DNA of 64,000 nt from Diaporthe sp. PMI_573 (taxonomy: Eukaryota > Ascomycota > Sordariomycetes > Diaporthales > Diaporthaceae). Shown here one piece after another: positions 55,035 through 64,000 of this stretch. A program made the position numbers and the translations under genes. The DNA is taken from contig JAJTUP010000060.1 in assembly GCA_021399435.1 (NCBI GenBank), positions 124,001-188,000 on the forward strand. The letters run 5' to 3'. How positions within the stretch are numbered: position 1 is the first letter of the stretch; every line of letters starts with the position of its first letter. The notes beneath the pieces were generated by a model that was given only the letters and a program-made list of their open reading frames with translations, was not told where the DNA came from and made no database searches.

Positions 55035-56520
55035 TCACAAGGGCACGCCCCAGTTGTCCTCCTTAAAGACCAGGAGCGCGAGCTTGTGGCGGACGAAGAG
55101 GCCGAAAAGCCCGCATACAACCTGGAAGGCAGTGAGCTCCCAGGCGAGGCGGTCCTCGCGGAGGGGCCCGCGCCAGACCAGCCACAGGTTCAGGATGGTG
55201 AGGTTGCTCGTCTCCTCGAAGCGCTCCTCGCCCGTCTCCTTGTCGACGCGGGTGACGACCTTGAGCAGGCGCAACTTCCCCAGCAGGCGGATGACCGCGG
55301 CGACGGGCCTCGCTGGCTGCCTCTCGGGCGTCCAGGGGGTGACGGAGGGCTCGAGCAGCCCCGTGCGGGAGTTGAACCTGGGCAGGCGGTGGCGCGGGCA
55401 GGGGATGATGTGGAAGAGCTGGGGCGCCGAGTAGAGGAAGTTGGCGACCTGGGGGATCAGCAGCAGCATGAGGGTCTTGCTGAAGTGGCCCAGGACGCTG
55501 ACGACGACGAAGACCATGCCCGCGAAGTAGCAGAAGGTGTCGCCGACGAAGACGCGGGCGGGGTACTTGTTGTGCGCGAAGAGGGCGAGGCTCACGCCCA
55601 GGAAGGGCAGGAGGAAGTACAAGCTGAACAGATGGCTGTCCACGGCGGGGTGCGGGTAGTCGGTCGTGAGGTAGAGGGCGTCGTTGAGGACCAGCAGCAG
55701 CGCGATGACGATGGACTGCATGACCTCGATCCCGTTGATGCCGGCGAGGATGTTGATGGAGTTGGGGCAGAAGATGGCACATGCCGCCATGTAGAGGTAG
55801 TAGAAGACGCCGAGATCGATCAGCTCCTTGCCCACGAGGGACTGGAGCGGGATGGGGAGGACGATGGAGGTAACGCCGAAATCGACAAAGTAGACGATCA
55901 GGAGGGGGATCGAGGCGAAGGCGGGGATGAAGAACTTGTGCCGCCAGCGGATGTCGAAGAGGTCGTCGCCGATTCCGAGGATGGTGATGGCCTGAAGAGA
56001 GAGTATCGCGGAGAGGAAGGAGGCGAGCTGTTGGACGGCGCCCGGTCAGTGCCTGACGAGTTCATCCCGGGGAAGAGAAAGGTGTTGGTGGCATGCTCAC
56101 CTTGCTGTGAGGGAACTTGTGCAAGAAGCGGCCCTCGTGGACATGCTCGGCATGCAGGACGACATCTCTGTTCCCGCCGCCGCTCGTGGCAGCAACGATG
56201 TCCTTGTAAAAGGGGAAAGGGGTGAAGACGATGATGGCGAGGAGGTAGACGACGGCGCAGATTGCGCCGGCGCACTCGGGGATCTCCCTCCTGTTCGTCT
56301 TGGACATGTCGACGCCCTTGAGCCCGGCCTTGATGAAGGTGGGCCCCAGCCAGCGGATCATGGCGTATGCGGCGGCGTAGGCCATGCCGCTCAGGGCGAG
56401 CGATGCGATCAGGGGCTCGCCCTCGCCGCGGAAGGTGTTGGCCAGGATGGTGCCACACGCGGCGGAGAGGGCGGCGAGGCTGACCGTCTCGGTCCGGGTG
56501 AGCTGGGGGGTTGTCGCCAT
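55035..56520 (-). CDS. ALG7: UDP-GlcNAc:dolichyl-phosphate GlcNAc-1-phosphate transferase (ALG7)
   Basis: First enzyme of N-glycan precursor synthesis in the ER membrane: it transfers GlcNAc-1-P from UDP-GlcNAc to dolichyl phosphate and is the tunicamycin target. Two exons (56520-56101, 56027-55035) give 470 residues. Visible family features are KGVDMSKTNRREIPECAG (substrate loop after TM2), ILGIGDDLFDIRWRHK, the signature CPNSINILAGINGIEVMQS, the catalytic-site segment VFVGDTFCYFAGMV, IIPCPRHRLPRFN and NLWLVWRGPLREDRL. About ten hydrophobic helices are present. The intron (56100-56028) is 73 nt and phase 0. A 379-codon frame on the opposite strand is a shadow of GC-biased codons. Confidence 0.95.
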
Positions 56521-56754
56521 GGCTGCGGGGTGAGGGAGCTGAGGTTCAAGGGCCGGCCCATAGCCCGGGGGGGGAGGAAGCACTGTCAATAATGTGAGGG
56601 AATGTGTGTTTCTGGAGACGGGTGGCACGATCGACGGCGACTAGATGTGGAGTTTTGTTTGCTGCGCCGGGACCAAAAAGGCGACGTCTCCAAAGGGCCA
56701 AGGTGACGCAGCTTCCCGGCGTGGACCCCACCAAGTCCCGAGGCTGCTGGGGCG

Positions 56755-56781
56755 ATTGGGCCAATTGGGGCAGCCGATTGG
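56755..56781 (-). promoter_or_regulatory. Cluster of three CCAAT boxes upstream of ALG7
   Basis: Within 27 bp the minus strand carries CCAATCGG, CCAATTGG and CCAATCGC, 235-260 bp upstream of the ALG7 start; the middle motif is palindromic. An AT-rich CATAAATAAGG lies beside it. CCAAT boxes bind the Hap/NF-Y complex in fungi. Whether they serve ALG7, SEH1 or both is inference. Confidence 0.5.
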
Positions 56782-57284
56782 AGCACATAAATAAGGGTGC
56801 TTTAGCGACTCCAGTGGGTCCTGGGCGCGTCCAGGGTCCTCGAGTCCAGTTGTCTTGACATGTGAGAAGGCGCATCAGCCACTAGGCGACGCAACCGCCT
56901 CGTGTCCAGACTCCGGGATCTATACAATGGACTGCTGTTTCTGGGTGGGTGAGCAGTGTGTGATACGGTGTGGACTGAATAGCCATGCCGTGGAATTGCT
57001 CTTCCTCAGCCTGTTGGTATGTCAGTCTCCTGTGCGCTGTTGCTCATGCTGTGCGAATCTCTGCGTCCAGCCCTGGCATCCCTTCCCACTTGGGTCGGGG
57101 TGAGGTTGGTGGCGGTCAGTTCTTTGAGCAAGGTATTCCGGCTGCAATAACGAGTGGAACATCTGGCTCCATCATTAAAAGAACTGGCAAGTCCGAATTT
57201 CTGGCCACCTGCGGACCAAGGCCAGCGCCGCTCCCGGCAATCCCTGGACCGAGTCTTCGATATTTGACCCATGCCCAGTTGACC

Positions 57285-57345
57285 ATGGGATAATCTTCGA
57301 CGGGACAGTCTCCAATGTGATAGTCTCCAATGTGATAACTGATCA
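57285..57345 (-). repeat. 15-bp-period repeat, short copy E
   Basis: Two near-identical 15-mers (ACAGTCTCCAATGTG, ATAGTCTCCAATGTG) with two flanking degenerate units. Period and composition resemble the larger arrays, but the copy is too short to be certain that it belongs to the same family. Confidence 0.45.
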
Positions 57346-57769
57346 ATCTCAATCTACAAAGTACCCAGGTAGGTACCTAATGTAGATGGCTTTGTTGTCT
57401 CTTTCCGCACTCACCACCGGTCCAAGTTTTGGGTACCGACATTCTGTGCTCCCAACCTCTCTACAGACTCACGGACCTTGTTCCATGTCCTCCTTTATTC
57501 TTCATTTACTTGTTCATATTCCTCTCCTTCTCACTTGACCTACTCCATTCTTCACAGCACCGACAAAGTTGCTTGTATCTTGCATATTAAGCTTGCAACT
57601 GTCTCATGTGTGCCTGAGTCCAACGCACGGACCATCGTTGACCAGCACCAAGCCTCTCAGCGACTCGCAGGTGGGTTGTTGACCCGACTGACAATGGATC
57701 AACCAGTCCAGTCTCAACAACACAGCGAAATGTGGTCTTTCAGCCACCCCTGACATTGGATACACAATT

Positions 57770-59127
57770 ATGGCACCAGCTCTGGGAGAGCCTCCGGCGA
57801 CGGAGGGACGGGCCCAGTTTGAGCTTATCATGAAGCATGGCCATCACGATTTGGTCCAGGCAGTCGCATTCAACGCATACGGCGACCGGTGTGCGACAGG
57901 GTCCGTTGATGGCAAGATCAGGGTCTTCAACCGACACAAAGACAGTGTTTGGAGACTGTGTGATACCTGGACCGCTCATGGAGGCGAGATACTCGAGGTG
58001 AGCTCGCTTTCACACCCAAGCTCTCCCGAGCTCTCCCTTTCCAACCTCAACGTCACAGCCGCTGAATCTCGTCGCAGTTGCAATGGCTCCCGCCAACCGT
58101 CTATCCCAACGTCGTCGCATCTCTGGGGATAGAGGGCCGCTTCAAGCTCTGGGCAGAAGACCCTTCCGCCGCCCCGGGCCGCCGGTTTGGCAACCGCTCC
58201 AAGGACAACGCCAAAGCCGCCTTTGAGCATCGCTCTCCGCGCGCCCCATACCGCTCATTCTCCCTCAAGCACAACGAGGAGACGCGCCAGACCCACCTCG
58301 CACTCCTGGCCGCCGACGGCCGGCTGACCGTCTACGAGAATGAGATGTCTGAGAACCTCTCTGACTGGACCCAGATGGACGAGCTGTCGACGTGTGACAA
58401 GCCCGCCCGAGGCGAGGAGACGTCCTTCCGCGTGCGCTTCGACCCCAACATTGACCCCTGCTACAATGCCCTGCGCGCCGGCATGCCCACCGACACGCTG
58501 AGTCTGGTTGTCGCCGCCATGGACAAGGTCAAGATCTACCGCACCCGCGACGTCGTCATCCACTCCTACGGCGTCCCGTCAACCAAGAAGGAGTTCTACG
58601 AGGCCGCTGTGGTGTCAGCGCACCGCGGGCTGGTCCGGGATGTCGCATGGGCGCCGGGGAACATCAGGGGCTACGACATTATCGCATCGGCCTGTATGGA
58701 TGGCTACGTGAGGGTTATACGGGTCGACACTCCGTACGACAGCAACGACGGCAGGTCGTGGTCCTCGAGCGACCTGGTCAAGGGCGGCTCCCGCCCCGAG
58801 GCCTCGTCCAGGGCTGCCGGGAACGGATCGGGCGGGAGCCAGGCGCAGCATCCCTCGGGTATCAGCCAGGGTGTACACCATCCCACGGCCGACGGCGACA
58901 GGAGGAAGAACCAGGCCGGCCACATCTACCACAACATGCAGTCGCTGTCCATGCTAGAGAACCACAGGACTCCGATGTGGAGGGTCGGGTTCGACGACGA
59001 CGGACAGATACTAGGGTGTGTTGGGGACGACGGCAAGCTCCTGTGTTTCCGGCAGCAGGCCGATGGGCAGTGGCGCAAGAGCTCAGAAATCGGTATCATG
59101 AAGATGAAGATGGCCGTCCCGTCGTGA
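57770..59127 (+). CDS. SEH1: WD40 nucleoporin SEH1
   Basis: Beta-propeller component of the Y-complex of the nuclear pore and of the SEA/GATOR2 complex at the vacuole. Two exons (57770-57997, 58078-59127) give 425 residues. The first blade reads HDLVQAVAFNAYGDRCATGS and VDGKIRVFNRH. SEH1-type segments follow: TAHGGEILELQWLPPTVYPN, VVASLGIEGRFKLWAED, YRSFSLKHNEETRQTHLALL and GLVRDVAWAPGNIRGYDIIA. The C-terminus ends with HRTPMWRVGFDDDGQILGC, VGDDGKLLCF and WRKSSEIG. An inserted Ser/Gly/His-rich loop (about 305-360) is longer than in yeasts. The intron is 80 nt, phase 0. ALG7 lies divergently upstream. Confidence 0.9.
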
Positions 59128-59646
59128 GGCGGTGAAACAAATCTCGAACGCGCCGGCATGCCCACTCGGGCTGCTCTCTGCCGAGTGTGATCGCTCGGGG
59201 TTGAGGTGGTTGGCGCGGCTGCCCCGCATTTGACACACGAGCTTAAGGAGGGGAGAAAATATGCCGGCAGGGACGAGTCGAGCTTAGTCGGGCCACCGCC
59301 ACGAGCCTTGGTACTCAGCGCGTCATGGCTACCGAATTCCTGTGCGCGTATTGCACTTGTGTGTTCGCGGGTACCAGACCGGTTGACGGGCTCAGACTAT
59401 TGTACGGTGTAGTGTATACGCAGGAGGATGGCCAGGGGGAGGCACGTCGCCCGTAATGAGCTTAGGCGGAAAGTTGCACAGATATACCCGCGGATATGCT
59501 TGGCATGCCACCATGCGCCTGCGGCAAGCGCTTGAAAATAAAAATAAGACCACGAGTCGACTGATTTCTCCAGTACCTGGTCTATAAAGCACCTACTCCT
59601 CACGACCGCTTGTCCACCTCCCGAGGCCAGTACCCGTAAAGCCTCA
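59128..59646. other. Promoter region of the aldo-keto reductase gene
   Basis: About 520 bp between SEH1 and the tandem aldo-keto reductase gene. No other gene is visible. Confidence 0.5.
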
Positions 59647-60889
59647 ATGCTTCGAAACACTATCAGACAGTTCTCAAAGTCCTCAGCAACCATGTCCAAA
59701 GCTCTCAAGCTGTCCTCTGGCTATGTAGGTAGCTTCTCACTTCTACATATACATACGACCACCAATTAGTTCGGGAATGTCTCAATAACTGACTTCCGCC
59801 CTCATTTTTTAGAACATGCCATTGATTGGCTATGGTATCTGGAAAGTGCCCAAGGAGAACGCAGCCGACTCGGTCTACAATGCCATCAAGCTCGGATACC
59901 GTCATATCGATGGCGCGCATGACTACCAGAACTCGGCAGAGGCCGGCCAGGGCGTCCGCAAGGCACTCGAGGAGGGCATTGTGAAGCGCGAAGAGCTCTT
60001 GTAGGTAGTCTATCCGGGCGCGAATTTCTCAGATGCGCATATACTAAACGGAGCCCGCCGCAGCATTGTTTCTAAGCTCTGGAACAACTACCACGCCCGC
60101 GAGCACGTCCACGAGATGGCGAACTTCGAGAACAAGAACTGGGGCGTTGGATACCTCGATCTGTACCTCATTCATTTCCCCATCGCACAGCGCCACATCC
60201 CCATGTCAGAACTCAAGTACGTACGCTCTTCTTTCATATATGAAATGGGAAGACCTCGAGCCTAATCTTCTCTAAAACTTGGCAGGTATCCGTGTTTCTG
60301 GTCAAATGCCGAACAGAGCAAGGTGACAGAGCAGGTCCCCGTGCCCATCCAGGAGACATGGCAGGCCCTCGAGGAGCTCGTCATCACCAAGGACAACCCG
60401 AAAGGGATCCTGCGGTCCATCGGCGTGGCTAACTTTAACGCTATGCTGCTGTATGATGTCCTGCGTTATGCGAAAGTCAAGCCTGCCGTAAACCAGGTCG
60501 AGCACCACCCGTATCTTGTGCAGCCGGGGCTCATCCAGATGTGCCAGGAGAACGGCATCGCCGTGACGGCGTACAGCTCCTTCGGCCCTCAGAGCTTCAT
60601 CGAGCTCAGCAACAAGCGCGCCCTCGGCGCGGGGCCCTTGTTCGAGAACGAGGCCGTCGTCGCCGCCGCCAAGAAGCACGGCAAGACGCCCGCGCAGGTA
60701 CTGCTGAGGTGGGCCACGCAGCGGGATGTCATTGTGATTCCCAAGAGCAACAACAAGGAGAGGCTGGCTCAGAACTTGGACTCGGTGGGATTCGACCTTT
60801 CTGACGAGGAGATTGCGGCCATCTCGGCGCTGGATAGGGGCCTGCGGTTCAACGACCCGGCTGATTTCGGCCTCAGGATATTCGCTTAG
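59647..60889 (+). CDS. NAD(P)H-dependent D-xylose reductase-type aldo-keto reductase
   Basis: Soluble AKR-fold oxidoreductase, likely reducing xylose and other aldoses to alditols. Exons 59647-59724, 59813-60000, 60064-60216 and 60286-60889 give 340 residues. The catalytic tetrad is visible: Asp and Tyr in [12 protein letters not shown], Lys in [10 protein letters not shown], His in [10 protein letters not shown]. Cofactor-binding and family segments are [72 protein letters not shown] and the tail DRGLRFNDP. An upstream exon supplies [20 protein letters not shown]. The internal Met16 would give the usual length of about 325, while the longer form has an Arg/Ser-rich, acid-free N-terminus like a mitochondrial presequence. 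Other AKR activities cannot be excluded. Confidence 0.88.
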
Positions 60890-61052
60890 AAGAGCTGGTT
60901 CAATAGTTGTTAGATCACATTAGATCACAAATATAACATATGGATCGAGTAGCTGTGCAGCAAAGCCTGCTGTGTGGACTCCGGCTTTCGTCCTTGGTAT
61001 GCCCTTGAGCACGAAATGCCGTAGTTTAGATTATACTCTCCGAGGTATTTCT
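60890..61052. other. Short convergent gap
   Basis: About 160 bp separates the AKR and BMS1 stop codons, so the 3' UTRs probably overlap. Confidence 0.6.
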
Positions 61053-64000
61053 CTACTTCCTCCTCTTTCCACCGCCACCGCCTTCCTCCCCAGACCTCCT
61101 CTTCTTCCCCTCCTTGCTCCAGAACTCCTTGGTCTCCCTCTTCTCCCTCGCGGCCTTCTTCTCCGCCATCTCCGCCATCTTCTTCTTGAACCCGGCCCTG
61201 TTCTCGTCCTTCTTGGCCTTCCTCTTCTCCGCGACGTCCTTCCGGATCGTCGTCAGCTTCTGCATCAGGTCTCGCGCCTTCTTCTCCTCGCCGCCGAGCA
61301 CAACCGCCCGCTTCTGCATGTACGTTGGGTTCTTCTGCGCCTTGGTCCGCACGATCTGGCTCTTGTAGGGCAGGTCGGCCGCGAGCTTCCTCGGCACGCG
61401 CAGCGGGTTGAAGTGCCTCTCCGCGCGCTCGATCTTGCGGTACTGGCTGTCCTTGTTCTGTGGCGTCGGGAGCGCCTCCTCGGCGCGGATCTCGCCCGTC
61501 AGTCGCGCCCGCTGCCACCCGACCAGGTTGGTCACGGGGTTGTAAAAGCGGTGCGGCTTGATGGGGTACCACGCCCGCAGGAACACAATGTCGCTGAGCA
61601 GGATCTTGTCCTCGAAGGTTGCGCGGAAGTGGCCTTCCGGCTTCGACAGGGCGCGCTTGATCTGACCTCGAATGCCAGAGACCGTCTTGATGGAGGCACC
61701 CTCGAACTTGGCAATCTCAAGCGAGCTGTTGAACATGTCCTTGATGAAGGCCGTGTTCTTGAAGATCTTGTAGGGAGTACCCGTGAGCTTGAGCTTCTTG
61801 ACAATCTCCGTTGACTCATCCACGCTCAGGATGGTGCCCGTTGCCGCTATCCTGAAACCGGGGTTGGAGTTCGAGAAGTTGTTGAAGCTGACGAAACCTG
61901 TGTTCGGCGCTATCAATGGCCCATAGAAAGTGGCGAAGCAGTGCATGTGCTCCGGTGTGTATTTGAGCATCCTGTTCCGTACTCGAGAGTCGGAAATGCT
62001 GTAGATAGGCATCGACTGGAACCTTCTCCAGCCGAGTGAGAAAATGAGCGGGTCGCCGGTCTTCAAGATCTTCTTGTGCCATCTGTGCCGTTTTATCCGC
62101 ACCTGGACGTATCCAAATCTGTCTTCGGTGGCGGAAAGACCTCCCACGATGATTGGCATCTTGGCGTTGAACTGCTTGACGAACTCGGCCGGCACACCCT
62201 CGATGACCAGTTTGGCATATTTACCCGCCTTGTGGCCCTCCACCAGCGTCCGTTGTCTCTCGTCCAGGTTCTCGAATTCGGCTTTGTTGATGTCCAGCTG
62301 TTTCTGTATCATGGACTTTTGGGCATCGTACCAGTCGTCCTCGCCGAACTCGTCGTCGCCCCCGCCCTCTCGACGAGCGTTGGCCTTGTCGTTATTGAAG
62401 CCTTCACGATCCTCTTCTTCAAACCGCAACTTGAGCTCCTCTTTCCGGCGAGCATTCTTCTCCCGCTCGGCTTCCAGGTCTATCTCAGCCGGGCCTTCGG
62501 CCGGGCCGTGCTTCTCGCCTGTTTCGAGATCTTCGAAAGCGCCGTCGCCTTCGTCGTCGTCGTCATTGCCACCCTCACCTTCCTCATCTCCTGAGCCAAA
62601 TCCGTCGAAATCATCGTCTCCGTCTCCGTCCTCATCGTCGTCCAGCAAAGCAGCGCTAGTGAACTTTTGCCTCAGAGCTTCGATACTCTCCTCGTTTGAC
62701 CAATGCAATTCCAACTTGTCGTAGTCGAACGTGGGTATCGATCGATCGTCCGCAAGATCTTCCTTCTCGTTCTTGGACTTCTTGAAGAAGGTCTCGTCTC
62801 CGGAGTCGTCTTCAATATCCTCCTCCTCCTCCTCCTCTTCCTCTTCCCCTCGCCACCTTTTGAGAATGTCGGGTATGCTCAGCGAGTCATTGTACAGCAT
62901 TCGTGCCAAGTTGGCCGCTTGGAACGGGGCCTTTTTCCCATGGCGCTGCTTGGCTCGCTCTTCCATGTTTTCCTTCCACTTGAGAGCAGCCTCCTCGTCG
63001 CCAGAGTCAACGTCTTCCCCATCACTCAAATCTTCCTCATCTGTACCTTCCTCGCCTGATATTGAGCCCAAGTCCGAATCACTGTCCGCGAAAGCAACGT
63101 CGTCGTCATCTCCGTCCTTGTCAGCATCATTTCGAAACATCTTGCCCAATTTCTTCTCGTTGAATTCGGTCTCGACGTCCGACCCGTCCGCATCTGGGTC
63201 TGAGTCGTCATTGTCATCTCGCAGATCGTCCTCGGCATCAGCCTCGGCCTGGTCAGCGATTCTCGCCTGCCTGTGGCTCTTGCGACCGGTGTCGTCATCG
63301 CCTGCCGCTTTGAGTTCCTCGCCGCCTGCGAACAGCTGAACTCCGTCCTCGGTCTGACCCAGGAGACGCCTCTCGGACTGGAGATTAATGATAAGCTCCT
63401 CACCCTCGCCTCGCTCGACATCCTTGGCGTCCTTGTCGAATGTGAACCCCTTATCACGGTAAATGTAAATGGCGTCTCCGTCCAACTGCAGCCCACTCCG
63501 ATCTGACATTGGAGCGTACAGCTTCTTGTCCTTGTCGTCTAGACGTCGCCGGCCGGTCTTGCCAGTTATCTTGGCAAGTGCCTGCTCCATGGCTGGTGTT
63601 GGACACGGGTCGGGCAGAACCTCCACATCGGCAAGAGTATAATCGCCAAGACCAGGTATATGCACCCTCTGGCCCTGTGATGAGAAATTTGTGCCACGCA
63701 AATAGCCGGAGAGGACTATTGACCGGTCACACTTTTCGTTTTCCTCGATCTTGGTTGGGTGTGTGATGTCGCGCCAGCTGTCGATGATCGTGTACGGGTG
63801 CGAGTTCCTCCAAATCAAGGGCCGAGGGTTCTTCATGATGGAAAGGAACCGTGACAGGTTGTGTACCTCACGGTCGGGATAGCGCCCATTGATGACGCCC
63901 GAAAGATAGAACAAATGTGCGCCCTGGTAGAGCTCGCTCCATAACCTGTGCTTTAACCTCTTCTTTGCATCCCTCAGAGTGTGTGGCTTTTTAAACAGAT
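61053..64000 (-). CDS. BMS1: Ribosome-biogenesis GTPase BMS1 (5' part beyond the window)
   Basis: Nucleolar factor of the small-subunit processome, needed for 40S ribosome assembly with Rcl1. The minus-strand frame is open from the stop at 61053 to the right edge (about 982 codons), so the gene is partial: most of the N-terminal GTPase domain lies outside. The end of that domain is visible (ELYQGAHLFYLSGVINGRYP, LSRFLSIMKNPRPLIWRNSH, PYTIIDSWRDITHP), with HIPGLGDYTLADVEVLPDPC next. A very acidic middle follows, rich in Asp, Glu and Ser. The conserved C-terminal Bms1/Tsr1 domain has GYVQVRIKRHRWHKKILKTG, DPLIFSLGWRRFQSMPIYS, TPEHMHCFATFYGP, GHFRATFEDKILLSDIVFLR and AWYPIKPHRFYNPVTNLVGW. The protein ends in a Lys/Arg-rich coiled tail (KKRRSGEEGGGGGKRRK). 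No intron is visible in this part. Confidence 0.95.
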   Translation of the reverse strand, partial: LFKKPHTLRDAKKRLKHRLWSELYQGAHLFYLSGVINGRYPDREVHNLSRFLSIMKNPRPLIWRNSHPYTIIDSWRDITHPTKIEENEKCDRSIVLSGYLRGTNFSSQGQRVHIPGLGDYTLADVEVLPDPCPTPAMEQALAKITGKTGRRRLDDKDKKLYAPMSDRSGLQLDGDAIYIYRDKGFTFDKDAKDVERGEGEELIINLQSERRLLGQTEDGVQLFAGGEELKAAGDDDTGRKSHRQARIADQAEADAEDDLRDDNDDSDPDADGSDVETEFNEKKLGKMFRNDADKDGDDDDVAFADSDSDLGSISGEEGTDEEDLSDGEDVDSGDEEAALKWKENMEERAKQRHGKKAPFQAANLARMLYNDSLSIPDILKRWRGEEEEEEEEEDIEDDSGDETFFKKSKNEKEDLADDRSIPTFDYDKLELHWSNEESIEALRQKFTSAALLDDDEDGDGDDDFDGFGSGDEEGEGGNDDDDEGDGAFEDLETGEKHGPAEGPAEIDLEAEREKNARRKEELKLRFEEEDREGFNNDKANARREGGGDDEFGEDDWYDAQKSMIQKQLDINKAEFENLDERQRTLVEGHKAGKYAKLVIEGVPAEFVKQFNAKMPIIVGGLSATEDRFGYVQVRIKRHRWHKKILKTGDPLIFSLGWRRFQSMPIYSISDSRVRNRMLKYTPEHMHCFATFYGPLIAPNTGFVSFNNFSNSNPGFRIAATGTILSVDESTEIVKKLKLTGTPYKIFKNTAFIKDMFNSSLEIAKFEGASIKTVSGIRGQIKRALSKPEGHFRATFEDKILLSDIVFLRAWYPIKPHRFYNPVTNLVGWQRARLTGEIRAEEALPTPQNKDSQYRKIERAERHFNPLRVPRKLAADLPYKSQIVRTKAQKNPTYMQKRAVVLGGEEKKARDLMQKLTTIRKDVAEKRKAKKDENRAGFKKKMAEMAEKKAAREKRETKEFWSKEGKKRRSGEEGGGGGKRRK

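Larger units (their letters stand above)
56521..57769. other. Divergent upstream region of ALG7 and SEH1
   Basis: About 1.25 kb. It includes a CCAAT/ATTGG cluster (56755-56781) near ALG7 and a short 15-bp duplication (57285-57345). A pyrimidine-rich stretch at about 57470-57560 precedes SEH1. No gene is recognised. Confidence 0.55.

Noticed and set aside
55086..56225. 379-codon plus-strand frame across ALG7
   Set aside because: It is an antisense shadow of GC-biased ALG7 codons: Asp/Glu/Val-rich translation, no domain, and it crosses the ALG7 intron.
1..64000. tRNA genes or repeat-induced point mutation relics
   Set aside because: I looked for T-loop-like GGTTCRANYC motifs on both strands and found none with a plausible acceptor stem, and saw no long AT-rich mutated block. 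This was by eye and is not exhaustive; tRNAscan-SE would settle the first point.

Overview
The window is nuclear DNA of a filamentous ascomycete (Pezizomycotina, most likely a Sordariomycete). The reasons are: genes on both strands broken by short introns (about 50-280 nt, GTRAGT-type donors, YAG acceptors, CTRAC-like branch points); fungal families (Zn2Cys6 and C2H2 factors with the fungal-specific regulatory domain, a 14-TM DHA2 MFS transporter, a pisatin-demethylase-type P450, GH16-WSC); fairly high GC in coding DNA; and pyrimidine-rich leaders. I rebuilt gene models by joining reading frames at splice sites and checking that the phases agree. No tRNA, rRNA, CRISPR array or intact transposon was recognised.

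Left third (1-28 kb): a P450 (2.5-4.5 kb), an intronless JMJD5/KDM8-like JmjC protein (5.7-7.8 kb), a large F-box-like protein (minus, 8.9-12.1 kb), a transglutaminase-fold protein (minus, 13.3-15.7 kb), then a divergent pair of MFS transporter (minus, 16.5-18.6 kb) and Zn2Cys6 regulator (plus, 20.2-23.0 kb), and the mitochondrial chaperone Mdj1 (minus, 25.2-27.0 kb).

Middle (28-48 kb): a Sap30-type Sin3-binding subunit (minus), about 5.4 kb without recognisable genes, a C2H2/fungal-specific-domain factor (33.9-37.2 kb), an eight-exon F-box protein (minus), a hot-dog thioesterase ending in a peroxisomal-type SKI tripeptide and facing the peroxin PEX12 across about 0.4 kb, and a GH16 glucanase with a WSC domain and probable GPI anchor, tail to tail with a calcineurin-like phosphoesterase.

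Right (48-64 kb): about 3.3 kb of pyrimidine-rich leader before a Set3-like PHD/SET protein, then ALG7 (minus), nucleoporin SEH1 (plus), a xylose-reductase-type aldo-keto reductase (plus), and BMS1 (minus, cut by the right edge). Set3, Sap30 and JMJD5 are separate chromatin factors, and most of the right half is housekeeping.

The main non-gene finding is a dispersed, previously unlabelled repeat family. Degenerate 15-bp-period arrays lie between genes at about 8.4, 12.7, 29.0, 40.8 and 57.3 kb. The 8.4 and 40.8 kb copies, in opposite orientations, also share both flanks, including a terminal hairpin whose stem shows a compensatory base change. This looks like one noncoding element of about 300 bp. 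It is unnamed here because I could not search for it.
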